From NCBI GenBank assembly GCA_013695925.1, contig JACCZO010000009.1:1-9598 (forward strand): a stretch of DNA of 9,598 bases, in the 5' to 3' direction. Every line of letters begins with the position of its first letter. Position 1 is the stretch's first letter. This DNA is from Chthoniobacterales bacterium (GTDB lineage Bacteria; Verrucomicrobiota; Verrucomicrobiia; Chthoniobacterales; UBA10450). Made by a program: the position numbers and the translations under genes. Below the pieces are notes generated by a model. The model did not search any database, was not told the DNA's origin, and worked only from the letters and a program-made list of their open reading frames with translations. Of the stretch, positions 1 to 7,334 are shown piece by piece.

Positions 1-1890
1 GGGGACGTGGATGGTTTGCGCCCGGGCGATCTCGTGTCCTGTGGCGGCAGTACAGCGAACCATTCAGAAATCGTCGCCGTGCCGAAGAATCTCGTTGCGC
101 CTGTCCCAGCCAGCGTGCCACTGGAGCACGCGGCGTTCACCACGCTGGGTGCAATTGCGTTGCAGGGAGTCCGCCAGGCGAATGTTCAGCTAGGCGAAAA
201 AGTGGCGGTTATTGGGCTCGGTTTGGTTGGGTTGATGACAGTTCAAATTCTCAAAGCCGCTGGCGCCCGCGTTTTCGGCATCGACGTTGCGCCGGATAAG
301 TTGGACCTGGGGCGGAAGCTTGGCTGCGCACGAAATGCCCTCGCTAATGACGAAATGCTCGATGAGAAGATCCTCGAGTTTACGGACGGATACGGAGTCG
401 ACGCGACAATTATCACAGCTGCATCTCAGTCGAACGGCCCGGTGGAACAGGCGGCAGAGATAACGCGCGAGAAAGGTACGATTGTGGTTGTTGGCCTGAC
501 GAAGATGGATCTGCCACGCGAGCCATTTTATTTGAAGGAATTGGATCTCCGCCTGTCCCGCTCCTACGGCCCCGGGCGCTACGACAAGCGTTATGAGGAT
601 GAAGGGTTGGATTACCCGTTTTCCTATGTGCGCTTCACGGAAAAGCGGAACATGATCAGCTTTCTGGAATTGCTGGAAAGTGGTCAGGTGCGGCTCGATC
701 CGCTGATTACCCATCGATTCCCAGTGGAGGAAGCGCTTAACGCGTACGAGCTATTGCAGGGCGTCAGGAAAGAGGCCTACCTTGGGATTGTCCTTGAGTA
801 CGGCCGTAAGATGGAGGCGATCCCCCGGCGGATTGAATTTCGCTCTCGACCTCTGGATCGAGGAAAGATCGTGGTCTCAGTCATCGGTGCAGGGAATTAC
901 GCGCGAGCAAATCTGCTTCCATATCTTCGTGATCACTCCGAGGTTGCCCTTGGCACCGTCTGCACAAAGTCCGGTATCACTGCGACAACCGTTGCAGAGC
1001 GCTTCAAAATTGAAGCAGCCGACTCTGATATCGATGCCGCCATGAAAGAAGCGGACGCAGTGCTGATCGCGACACGGCACGATGAACACGCGGCGTATGT
1101 CATTAAAGCTTTGGGACTCGGGAAAGCGGTCTTCGTAGAGAAGCCGGTGGCGATTACGGCGCAGCAGCTGGATGAGGTCAGGCAATGTCTCGAATCTTCG
1201 GAGCCAAACTCCGGGGCGGCCGCCGGATACCATAATGGCGAGTCTTCTGGACCCGATTCTGTCGGGCCGTCTCTCATGGTAGGATTTAACCGGCGGTTTG
1301 CGTTGCCTACTGAAATGGTGAAAAGCCATTTCGAACCTGTCCGAGGTCCGAAGCAGGTTTGCATTCGGGTTAACGCTGGCCCGATTCCACCGGGTCACTG
1401 GATTCAGGATCCGAAAGTCGGTGGAGGGCGTCTCATCGGTGAGGGCTGTCACTTTGTTGATCTCGCAGTTGCGCTCTGTGGTTCTCTGGTCAAGAACGTC
1501 AGCGCGTTCGCCGTAGATTTGCCGGGAAAGGATCCGGCGTCGCGAGACAGTTTCACGATCGCTCTGGAAATGAGCGATGGGTCCGTCGCCAGCATTTTCT
1601 ACAGCAGCATCGGCGATCAGGGTTTAGCGAAGGAGAGGATCGAAGTCTATGGCGGTGGGCGAGTAGCCGTGATAGACGATTTCCGACGGGTCGAAATGTG
1701 GCAGGGCGGGAAACGGAAAACGAAATCTTGGTCTTCGCAGGACAAGGGCCAGAAGGCACAGATAGACGCATGGGTCCGTGGCATTCAGATCGGCCACGCC
1801 CCAATTCCGCTTGAGCAGATTCTTAACGTCCACGCGGCATGCTTCGCCGCCCTCCGTTGCATCGAGACGGGAAAGGTTATCTCCGTCTAG
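1..1890 (+). CDS. MDR (zinc-alcohol-dehydrogenase-like) / Gfo-Idh-MocA fused bi-domain oxidoreductase, 5'-truncated
   Basis: The frame is open from base 1, so the true start lies upstream; the GTG at 7 is not a real start because the visible protein begins mid-domain (PGD-V motif, residues counted from that GTG). The first half is the nucleotide-binding part of a medium-chain dehydrogenase: VPKNL, then a Rossmann glycine motif GLGLVG at residues 70-75 and an acidic D closing the second strand. The second half, from about residue 287, is a Gfo/Idh/MocA protein: GAGNY at 294-298, the family EKP motif at 378-380, VGFNRRF near 425 and GEGCHFVD with H482. Fused proteins of this kind are known, often annotated 'bi-domain-containing oxidoreductase', and recur in polysaccharide loci. 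The substrate is unknown; an NAD(P)-dependent sugar oxidation/reduction pair is inferred. Roughly 100 N-terminal residues are missing. Residues 397-422 form a Ser/Gly/Pro-rich insert. It is followed after 53 bases by the beta-helix gene. Confidence 0.92.
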   Translation, partial: GDVDGLRPGDLVSCGGSTANHSEIVAVPKNLVAPVPASVPLEHAAFTTLGAIALQGVRQANVQLGEKVAVIGLGLVGLMTVQILKAAGARVFGIDVAPDKLDLGRKLGCARNALANDEMLDEKILEFTDGYGVDATIITAASQSNGPVEQAAEITREKGTIVVVGLTKMDLPREPFYLKELDLRLSRSYGPGRYDKRYEDEGLDYPFSYVRFTEKRNMISFLELLESGQVRLDPLITHRFPVEEALNAYELLQGVRKEAYLGIVLEYGRKMEAIPRRIEFRSRPLDRGKIVVSVIGAGNYARANLLPYLRDHSEVALGTVCTKSGITATTVAERFKIEAADSDIDAAMKEADAVLIATRHDEHAAYVIKALGLGKAVFVEKPVAITAQQLDEVRQCLESSEPNSGAAAGYHNGESSGPDSVGPSLMVGFNRRFALPTEMVKSHFEPVRGPKQVCIRVNAGPIPPGHWIQDPKVGGGRLIGEGCHFVDLAVALCGSLVKNVSAFAVDLPGKDPASRDSFTIALEMSDGSVASIFYSSIGDQGLAKERIEVYGGGRVAVIDDFRRVEMWQGGKRKTKSWSSQDKGQKAQIDAWVRGIQIGHAPIPLEQILNVHAACFAALRCIETGKVISV

Positions 1891-1929
1891 TAGCGGGGGC
1901 AAGGCTGACAACTGTGCAGAGGAAAACCT

Positions 1930-1934
1930 GGAGG
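1930..1934 (+). promoter_or_regulatory. Ribosome binding site of the beta-helix gene
   Basis: A perfect GGAGG lies 9 bases before the ATG at 1944. It decides the start: the frame is open back to 1839, but translation from there would overlap the oxidoreductase gene and put an Arg-rich, non-signal stretch before the signal peptide. Confidence 0.75.
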
Positions 1935-1943
1935 CGAGCTCGG

Positions 1944-3926
1944 ATGGGATTGCAGTGCGCTTTGCGTGGTAAACCCAGTATAAGCCTGCTTGTCGCTCTT
2001 TCGGCGTTTGCCGTTTTCTGTTCATCCAATCAAGCTGCAACCCTTTATGTTGATAACCACCTCGATCGTAGTTCGACGAAGACTTATTCGTTAGCGAATC
2101 GGAATTCCGCAGGGCGCGACGGAGAGGCTTTCAAGACAATAGGAGGTGCGGCGAACCTCGCACGGCCAGGCGACCAGGTGCTGATCCGAGGTGGCGTCTA
2201 CAATTCATCGAGAGGCGCGAAGGAAAACGATATTTTGTGGCCGAAACACTCCGGCACGGGCAGCAGTCCGATCGTCTTCAGGGCGTACGATAATGAGAGC
2301 GTCGTTCTGGGCGACGCTTCTGAGAACTATCCTGCGGATGATGAACTCTCGATTGCTCGCGCCGTCGTCACTTTAAAGGACGTCAGCCATATCATCATTG
2401 AGGGGCTGACGTTCAAAAAAGTAGCCGGCTGGATTTTTGCTCGCGGCTGCGATCACATCACTTTCCGTAACTGCGTCTTTGAAGATGCGCTGCATGGCGC
2501 GAAAGGGACGGCGCACTTCATCGAATGCCACGATTGCCGGTTGATTAATTGCGCTTTCCGGCGTTCCTCTTTCGATAGTGTCGCAATCGAAAAATGCGAG
2601 CGAATGCTGATTGAGAACTGCACTTTCAATTCCGCCGCGCACGCACTCCTCGCGATTCGTGCCAGCAGCAACAACGTCATTCGGCACTGCAGCCTCGATA
2701 ATCCCTTTTTTGTAAATGGAAGAGCAGAGAAGCTGGTTGAGGTTTACGATCTTAAATTGGACAGGCGCAATCCGGCCAATCCCTCTTACATCGAGATCCC
2801 GAGTTACAAGAGCACGAGACGAAATCTGTTTGAGAATAATCGTTTTGGTTATCACCCGTTTCGCCCGAATCGCGCAGCTCAGCCTTCCGCCATTCAGTAT
2901 TCCGGCCAGGAAGGCATCATCCGCCGCAACGTTTTCGCGAATCCCACTGGCACGCAGTCGGCGCCAGAGACAACCGAGCCCCAACCGGGCGGGGTCGGTC
3001 TGTATGTCCGTTGGGGTGGATCATGGGAGGGCTGGAAGATCAAGGCTGACGGGACCGGTGTTTGGCGGGGTGAAGGCCACGAAGCCGGCTACGTCAGCCA
3101 TAACAGAATCTACAACAATGTGTTCTTTGGCTACGATCAGGGCTGCATCACGTTGCCGAGAGAAGATGCCATGGCGAAGATTCTCAATCCGCCCCCGATG
3201 AATGAGGCAAATCCCCCCCGACAGTTTAGGGACAAGTTTGCATTTGATGACAATCGGTTCGTTAACAACATCATCGCTCCCGGCCCCTATCGAGCGCACT
3301 TCAAGTGGAAGTGGCAGGAAACCCTTACCGGCAAACCCGTAGCCGTCGTGGCCTTCGGATTACTCGGGAAATTTCATTTCCGGAACAATGATTTCCATGC
3401 GGCTGACGGGCGAGGGGAACCGGTGATTTATTTTCATCAGCTGCCGTCGACGAAAGCTCAGCCGGAGATCGTTGTTCCGGCTTCGCGCGTTCCACCTGAT
3501 CTCGCAAAATCTTTCACAAACAACCTTGCTCAGCCTCCAGGGTTCGTAAATGCGGGTGCGGGAGACTTTAGTCTGGTAGAGAAGAGCCCGCTGATCGATG
3601 CAGGAGCATTCCTTACAACAACCGTCAGCAGTGGCGAGAAGAGCAATGAAATGCGAGTCCGGGATCCCGGTTACTTCTATGATGGATTCGGTATTGAAGG
3701 CGAAGTCGGGGATATGATTCAGCTGGAAGGTCAGAAGGAGAATGCCCGAATAAAGAGAATCGATCCGAAAGATGGCCAAATCACACTTGATCGGCCCTTG
3801 TCGTGGAAGGCCGGGCAGGGCGTTGCTCTCTCCTATACCGGCTCTGGCCCCGATATCGGCGCCTTTGAGCAGGGCCAGAGCATCAGGGTTGGGGTGAGTT
3901 CCTCACCAAGTTCGCTTCCACAATGA
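1944..3926 (+). CDS. Secreted right-handed parallel beta-helix repeat protein (polysaccharide lyase/epimerase-like fold)
   Basis: 660 residues from the ATG at 1944. The N-terminus is a signal peptide: R8 and K10, a hydrophobic core at about 12-26, and probable cleavage near residues 31-32 (NQA-A). FCSS is not a good lipobox, so periplasmic or extracellular release is favoured over a lipoprotein. The mature protein opens with the LYVDN strand and a PGDQVLIRGG turn (P75-G76-D77) typical of DUF1565/pectate-lyase-like beta-helices. Between about 148 and 250 come successive helix coils with repeating strand-Asn/His-Cys motifs (RNCVF, INCAF, ENCTF, RHCSL). A closing SPLIDAG (548-554) and PDIGAFE (636-642) are C-terminal signatures of this class, with an extra beta-rich segment of about 80 residues between them. 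The fold is well supported. The activity is not: lyase, hydrolase, epimerase and non-catalytic glycan binding are all possible. Context suggests action on the polymer made by this locus. Confidence 0.88.
   Translation: MGLQCALRGKPSISLLVALSAFAVFCSSNQAATLYVDNHLDRSSTKTYSLANRNSAGRDGEAFKTIGGAANLARPGDQVLIRGGVYNSSRGAKENDILWPKHSGTGSSPIVFRAYDNESVVLGDASENYPADDELSIARAVVTLKDVSHIIIEGLTFKKVAGWIFARGCDHITFRNCVFEDALHGAKGTAHFIECHDCRLINCAFRRSSFDSVAIEKCERMLIENCTFNSAAHALLAIRASSNNVIRHCSLDNPFFVNGRAEKLVEVYDLKLDRRNPANPSYIEIPSYKSTRRNLFENNRFGYHPFRPNRAAQPSAIQYSGQEGIIRRNVFANPTGTQSAPETTEPQPGGVGLYVRWGGSWEGWKIKADGTGVWRGEGHEAGYVSHNRIYNNVFFGYDQGCITLPREDAMAKILNPPPMNEANPPRQFRDKFAFDDNRFVNNIIAPGPYRAHFKWKWQETLTGKPVAVVAFGLLGKFHFRNNDFHAADGRGEPVIYFHQLPSTKAQPEIVVPASRVPPDLAKSFTNNLAQPPGFVNAGAGDFSLVEKSPLIDAGAFLTTTVSSGEKSNEMRVRDPGYFYDGFGIEGEVGDMIQLEGQKENARIKRIDPKDGQITLDRPLSWKAGQGVALSYTGSGPDIGAFEQGQSIRVGVSSSPSSLPQ
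3841..3881 (+). repeat. Perfect 10-bp inverted repeat inside the 3' end of the beta-helix gene
   Basis: GCTCTGGCCC at 3841-3850 is matched by its exact reverse complement at 3872-3881. The 21-base loop contains the palindrome CGATATCG (3851-3858). A second small hairpin, GGTGAG-TTC-CTCACC, follows at 3893-3907. Both lie in coding sequence and neither is followed by a T tract, so this is not an intrinsic terminator. It could form an mRNA structure between this gene and the epimerase gene, or be chance. Confidence 0.35.
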
Positions 3927-3997
3927 TGACATGGTTCGATCAAGAGCTCGGGTAGGGGTTCCCCGTCACTATATCAAGGCTTCTCAAGATTTATTAG

Positions 3998-5065
3998 ATG
4001 AACCCATACGCCAGAATAGTCGCTCAAATGATGCCGGATCGTCGCGTCTGGCTGATCACAGGTGTGGCGGGATTTATCGGCTGTAATCTGTTAGAGGCTC
4101 TTCTGCGGAGTGAGCAACGAGTCGTCGGGCTGGATAACTATGCAACGGGGCGATTATCCAACCTTGAGGACGTAAGGCAAAACGTCAGTGCTGACGAATG
4201 GGAACGCTTCACGATGATAAAAGGGGACATCGGTGATTTGGAAGTATGCCGACAGGCTTGCGCCGGGGTTGATTATGTTCTGCATCAAGCCGCATTGGGA
4301 TCGGTTCCGCGTTCGCTGGCGCATCCGACAGCTACCAACGGGAGTAACGTTGGAGGGTTCGTTAACATGCTCGACGCAGCGAGAGGGGCGAATGTGGGCC
4401 GTTTTGTTTTCGCGTCCAGCAGTTCGGTCTACGGGGATCACCCCGTGTTGCCCAAGGTGGAGGAACAGATCGGAAACTGTTTATCTCCTTATGCGGTCTC
4501 GAAAAGAGTCGACGAGCTATACGCTGAGGTGTTTTCGCGCTGCTACGGAATCGAGTGTATCGGGCTGCGCTACTTTAACGTCTTCGGGCCACGGCAAGAT
4601 CCCGAGGGCGCCTACGCGGCTGTGGTTCCAAAGTGGATCGCGGCTATGATTCAGAACCAGACTGTTGAGATTAACGGCGACGGCGAAACAAGCCGCGACT
4701 TTTGCTATGTCACGAATACCGTTCAGGCAAATCTCCGTGCGGCGCTCGTGGACGATGCCAAGGCCACGAACAAGGTTTATAATGTAGCGGTAGGTGAGTC
4801 AGCTACACTGAACGAGCTCTATGAAATGCTGCGACTGCGCCTCCTGCCTCGCTTTCCGCATCTTGCCGAGGCAAAAGCTCATTACCGGGACTTCCGAAGT
4901 GGCGACGTTCGGCATTCGCACGCCGACATCAGCAAAGCGCGTGCTCTTCTTGGCTATGAACCGACATATCGCCTTCAGGATGGGTTGGACGAGGCTTTGG
5001 ATTGGTTCGTCCACAACGCAGAGCAGCCTGAAAGAGCGGAGGCGCTAGATGTCGACGTTGATTGA
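3998..5065 (+). CDS. wbpP: UDP-N-acetylglucosamine C4-epimerase, WbpP/PelX-type extended SDR
   Basis: 355 residues, close to the roughly 340 of Pseudomonas WbpP, and recognisable along its whole length. Visible features are the NAD-binding TGVAGFIG (21-28), DNYATG after the second strand, HQAALGSVPRS typical of the WbpP/TviC/VipB subfamily, the serine run S140-S143 before VYGDH, catalytic YxxxK (Y165, K169), RYFNVFGPRQDP, NGDGETSRDFCY and the C-terminal DVRHSHADISKA. The reaction in the family is reversible C4 epimerisation of UDP-GlcNAc/UDP-GalNAc, and of the corresponding uronic acids in some members, in the cytoplasm. The start is chosen because the residues before VWLITG match WbpP in length. 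No Shine-Dalgarno sequence is visible just upstream; the nearest AAGG is about 18 bases away, so initiation may be weak or unusual. Its last 17 bases overlap the next gene. It implies a GalNAc- or GalNAcA-type sugar in the product; no WbpO-type dehydrogenase is in the window. Confidence 0.95.
   Translation: MNPYARIVAQMMPDRRVWLITGVAGFIGCNLLEALLRSEQRVVGLDNYATGRLSNLEDVRQNVSADEWERFTMIKGDIGDLEVCRQACAGVDYVLHQAALGSVPRSLAHPTATNGSNVGGFVNMLDAARGANVGRFVFASSSSVYGDHPVLPKVEEQIGNCLSPYAVSKRVDELYAEVFSRCYGIECIGLRYFNVFGPRQDPEGAYAAVVPKWIAAMIQNQTVEINGDGETSRDFCYVTNTVQANLRAALVDDAKATNKVYNVAVGESATLNELYEMLRLRLLPRFPHLAEAKAHYRDFRSGDVRHSHADISKARALLGYEPTYRLQDGLDEALDWFVHNAEQPERAEALDVDVD
5038..5042 (+). promoter_or_regulatory. 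Ribosome binding site of the alpha/alpha-toroid gene, inside wbpP
   Basis: A perfect GGAGG sits within the last codons of the epimerase gene, 6 bases before the ATG at 5049. It fixes the overlapping start and suggests translational coupling of the two genes. Confidence 0.75.
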
Positions 5066-6356
5066 CCCTTTGCGCAGAATGGTCGGGTCAAGCACGGAAA
5101 CCTTGGAAACCTTACCCTCAAACGCTACCAAAGAGAATCGGAGTCTGTTCAATGCGATTAAAGCATTTGAGCACTGGTTGGAGAAAAACGGGAATGCCAG
5201 TTTCGACCCCTATGACATTTGGGGAACGGGCTACGGCGTAAAGGCACGACGGTTGTATTACAGCAAGCCACCGCTGGGCTTGCCAATGATTGCTCCCATC
5301 CTATTGATTGAAATCATTGTGCCATCATTGCGGAGGGCGTTTGTGAAGCCAAAGCGATTCGCAACCGCGGACGCGCAGTTAGCCCTGGCGTTTTTAAACA
5401 TTCACGAGTTAACAGGCGAAACGAGTTACCTCCAAAAAGCAGCGGACTGTTGCGAGGCGTTGATACAATCGAGCATTCCTGGATACAGCGGCTTCTGTTG
5501 GGGTTATCCTTTTGACTGGCAACATTCCGGCGGCTGTTGGCCAAAAAACACCCCATATGCGACGGTCACACCATACTGCTACGAAGCTTTCGCCCGGATT
5601 GCCGAACTAACCGGCGAAAAACGCTACCTTGAAATTGCTGCTTCGGCGGCGCGCTTCATGTTCAGAGATTTGATGAATGTTAAGGTCGATGGCGAGTCTT
5701 CCGCGAGTAGCTACTCGCCGCTGGCGGAAGACAAAGTGGTGAATGTCAGCGCCTACCGGGCGTTCGTTCTTTTCGATGCGGCGGCAAGGTTCGGGGAGCC
5801 CGAATACGCGCAGATCGCTCGAGAAAACCTGGCGTTTGTTCTCGACGCACAAATGAGTGACGGCTCTTGGTGGTATGAAATCGACCCCCCAGCGAAACCA
5901 TTCGTTGATCATTTTCATACGTGTTTCGTTTTGAAGTGTCTTTACAAAATCAATCGCTTGGTTAGGGAATCACGGATCGAGGACGCCATCTCCACAGGGT
6001 ACGCCTACTATAGTCGCTTTCTTTTTCGTTCCTCGGGGCTGCCCAAGTCGTTCGCTATAGAACCTCGTTTCCAGGTGGGGAGATTGGAAATGTATGATCT
6101 TGCCGAAGCGATCACCCTCGGAACGCTGCTGCGGGCTGCGATACCTTCAGCGTTTGCTTCGGCCCAGAGACTTGGGAAACTTCTCTGTGAGCAATACCAG
6201 TTGCCTCAGGGGCACTTTGTAACCCGAGTGTATCGCGGCGGCTGGAGGCATACGCTTCCCTTTATTCGATGGCCACAGGCACAGCTTTTTTATGCGCTGA
6301 CAAACTTGCTGCTAGCCGTTTCGCCACGGAAGCATAGGTGTCAAATCAACCATTAA
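5049..6356 (+). CDS. Alpha/alpha-toroid (six-hairpin glycosidase-like) protein of unknown function
   Basis: 435 residues, with no signal peptide visible, so probably cytoplasmic. I do not recognise a characterised family by name. From about residue 110 the protein is a series of paired amphipathic helices at about 60-66 residue spacing: ELTGE-x2-YL at 120-128, the same motif at 186-194, and FGEPEYA at 248-254, followed by three further helical pairs. This is the layout of an (alpha/alpha)6 barrel as in six-hairpin glycosidases, unsaturated-glucuronyl hydrolases and terpenoid-cyclase-like toroids. Inter-helix loops carry aromatic and acidic residues that could line a sugar site: FCWGYPFDWQ (149-158), DGSWWYE (271-277) and FVDHFHTCF (285-293). 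A hydrophobic segment at about 75-92 contains an internal Glu and looks buried or membrane-associated rather than spanning. It overlaps wbpP by 17 bases, implying coupled expression and a related role. A polysaccharide hydrolase, lyase or epimerase activity is inferred from the fold only. Confidence 0.85.
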   Translation: MSTLIDPLRRMVGSSTETLETLPSNATKENRSLFNAIKAFEHWLEKNGNASFDPYDIWGTGYGVKARRLYYSKPPLGLPMIAPILLIEIIVPSLRRAFVKPKRFATADAQLALAFLNIHELTGETSYLQKAADCCEALIQSSIPGYSGFCWGYPFDWQHSGGCWPKNTPYATVTPYCYEAFARIAELTGEKRYLEIAASAARFMFRDLMNVKVDGESSASSYSPLAEDKVVNVSAYRAFVLFDAAARFGEPEYAQIARENLAFVLDAQMSDGSWWYEIDPPAKPFVDHFHTCFVLKCLYKINRLVRESRIEDAISTGYAYYSRFLFRSSGLPKSFAIEPRFQVGRLEMYDLAEAITLGTLLRAAIPSAFASAQRLGKLLCEQYQLPQGHFVTRVYRGGWRHTLPFIRWPQAQLFYALTNLLLAVSPRKHRCQINH

Positions 6357-6370
6357 CCGTTCAGAAGAGC

Positions 6371-6422
6371 AGATGTGTGGAGGCTGAGATTCTGACGGAC
6401 GACCGCACGCTGGCATACATCT
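6371..6422 (+). promoter_or_regulatory. Possible stem-loop in the leader of the methyltransferase gene
   Basis: The 80-base gap 6357-6436 is the longest without a gene. AGATGTGTG (6371-6379) can pair over 9 positions, with one G-U pair, with CATACATCT (6414-6422), ending 3 bases before the ribosome binding site. There is no T tract and no convincing -35/-10 pair. It may modulate translation or be chance. Confidence 0.2.
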
Positions 6423-6425
6423 TAT

Positions 6426-6430
6426 AAGGA
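6426..6430 (+). promoter_or_regulatory. Ribosome binding site of the methyltransferase gene
   Basis: AAGGA lies 6 bases before the ATG at 6437 and supports that start. Confidence 0.6.
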
Positions 6431-6436
6431 ACAAAT

Positions 6437-7276
6437 ATGAAAAATGAGAAATTCCTGGCCGAATATAGCTCGGAGGCCGCCGTTAAGAAATATACTCGGG
6501 CAACCGCAGGATCCGGTATCGCCTACCTGCTGGAGCACGAATATAAGGCGGTCTATCTTGCTGCATTGCATGCTCTGCCGGACGCAACCCGACGGCAGCC
6601 ACTACAAATACTGGAATTTGGCTGCGGCGGCGGGATGAACCTTCTCCATTTGACTTCGATGTTGGAGCACGAAGGATTCAAGGTTGAAGCGGCGATTGGC
6701 ACGGACTTTTCTCCAGTTCTAATCGAGGCTGCCCAGCGCGAAGCAAGGAGCTACCTGAACCCCGATCAGCAGGAGAAGGTTAGATTTTGTGCCGCCAGGA
6801 ACGAAGCTCTGCTGACCGATCTCTCTGCGGAACTCGATAGGTCATCGGCGGCGCTAAGGAGTAGCTTTCAGTTTATTTTCGGAGTGAACACAATTCGCTA
6901 CTGCCATCGAACGGGAGAGCAGTTGAATTGTGCTAAAGCAATTTTCGAATTGCTTGTTCCGGGCGGAGTGAGTGTCGTTATCGACATGAATAATCGTTTT
7001 CCTGTTTTCCGAAGTGCAATCAGAGATCGAATGCACAAAAATAAGGAAGAATATTATCTTCCATCGCTGAACGAATACGCCGCGCCTTTTGCTCAGGTTG
7101 GCTTTGAAATACTTCGTAAGGAGCACTTCTCTTGGATCCCTCACTCTGCCGGCCTGGAGCTCACCAGGGTAGCGCGAATTGCTTCACCTTTACTTGACCG
7201 ATGTGCGAAGTCACGAGCAATGAGGTCACTCGTTGTTGTTAGGAAGCCAGATGTGGCTGTATCACAAGGGCGATAG
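6437..7276 (+). CDS. Class I SAM-dependent methyltransferase
   Basis: 279 residues, within the usual 200-300 range. The SAM-binding motif I is unmistakable: LEFGCGGG at 59-66 after a hydrophobic strand, then the acidic end of strand 2 at GTDFSP with D90 and the SAM-contacting PVLIEAAQ helix. FQFIFGVNTIRYCH corresponds to motif IV, and the LLVPGGVSVVIDMNNRF segment to the following helix-strand of Methyltransf_11/25-type enzymes. No signal peptide or membrane segment is seen. The N-terminal 50 residues (EYSSEAAVKKYT...) form the helical cap common in small-molecule and sugar methyltransferases. The acceptor cannot be read from the sequence; in this context, O- or N-methylation of a sugar or nucleotide sugar is the likeliest inference. 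It is preceded by an 80-base gap, so it could have its own regulation, and followed by 58 bases before the deacetylase-like gene. Confidence 0.9.
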   Translation: MKNEKFLAEYSSEAAVKKYTRATAGSGIAYLLEHEYKAVYLAALHALPDATRRQPLQILEFGCGGGMNLLHLTSMLEHEGFKVEAAIGTDFSPVLIEAAQREARSYLNPDQQEKVRFCAARNEALLTDLSAELDRSSAALRSSFQFIFGVNTIRYCHRTGEQLNCAKAIFELLVPGGVSVVIDMNNRFPVFRSAIRDRMHKNKEEYYLPSLNEYAAPFAQVGFEILRKEHFSWIPHSAGLELTRVARIASPLLDRCAKSRAMRSLVVVRKPDVAVSQGR

Positions 7277-7325
7277 CTGCTCTACGGGTGTGAAAGTGGT
7301 TGAAGCAAGATCGAAGCATTATCCC

Positions 7326-7330
7326 GGAGG
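7326..7330 (+). promoter_or_regulatory. Ribosome binding site choosing the start of the deacetylase-like gene
   Basis: A perfect GGAGG is 4 bases before the ATG at 7335, a rather short spacing. A competing in-frame ATG at 7251 has a weaker AGGA 6 bases upstream and would overlap the methyltransferase gene by 26 bases. The 28 extra residues it would add look non-conserved. Confidence 0.55.
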
Positions 7331-7334
7331 CAAA

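Noticed and set aside
877..1452. Long antisense open frame, with another overlapping at 933-1364, opposite the Gfo/Idh domain
   Set aside because: The products are Arg/Pro/Ser-rich with no recognisable motif, and the + strand here encodes strongly conserved motifs (GAGNY, EKP, VGFNRRF). They are shadows of a GC-rich coding sequence.
1839..1943. Upstream extension of the beta-helix protein
   Set aside because: It overlaps the oxidoreductase gene, is Arg-rich, and would bury the signal peptide; the GGAGG before 1944 gives a better start.
1624..2040. Antisense open frame spanning the junction of the first two genes
   Set aside because: No protein-like features, and it crosses two well-supported genes including a signal peptide.
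2373..2984. Antisense open frame of about 200 codons opposite the beta-helix repeats
   Set aside because: No motif or convincing start context; the + strand encodes the regular beta-helix coils.
3927..3997. Possible sigma-70 promoter before wbpP (TATATC at 3970-3975)
   Set aside because: No acceptable -35 element at 16-18 bases upstream, so it is not annotated as a promoter.
7233..7334. Upstream extension of the deacetylase-like protein (TTG at 7233 or ATG at 7251)
   Set aside because: The extra residues show no strand or motif pattern and overlap the methyltransferase; a perfect GGAGG precedes 7335. The ATG at 7251 cannot be fully excluded.
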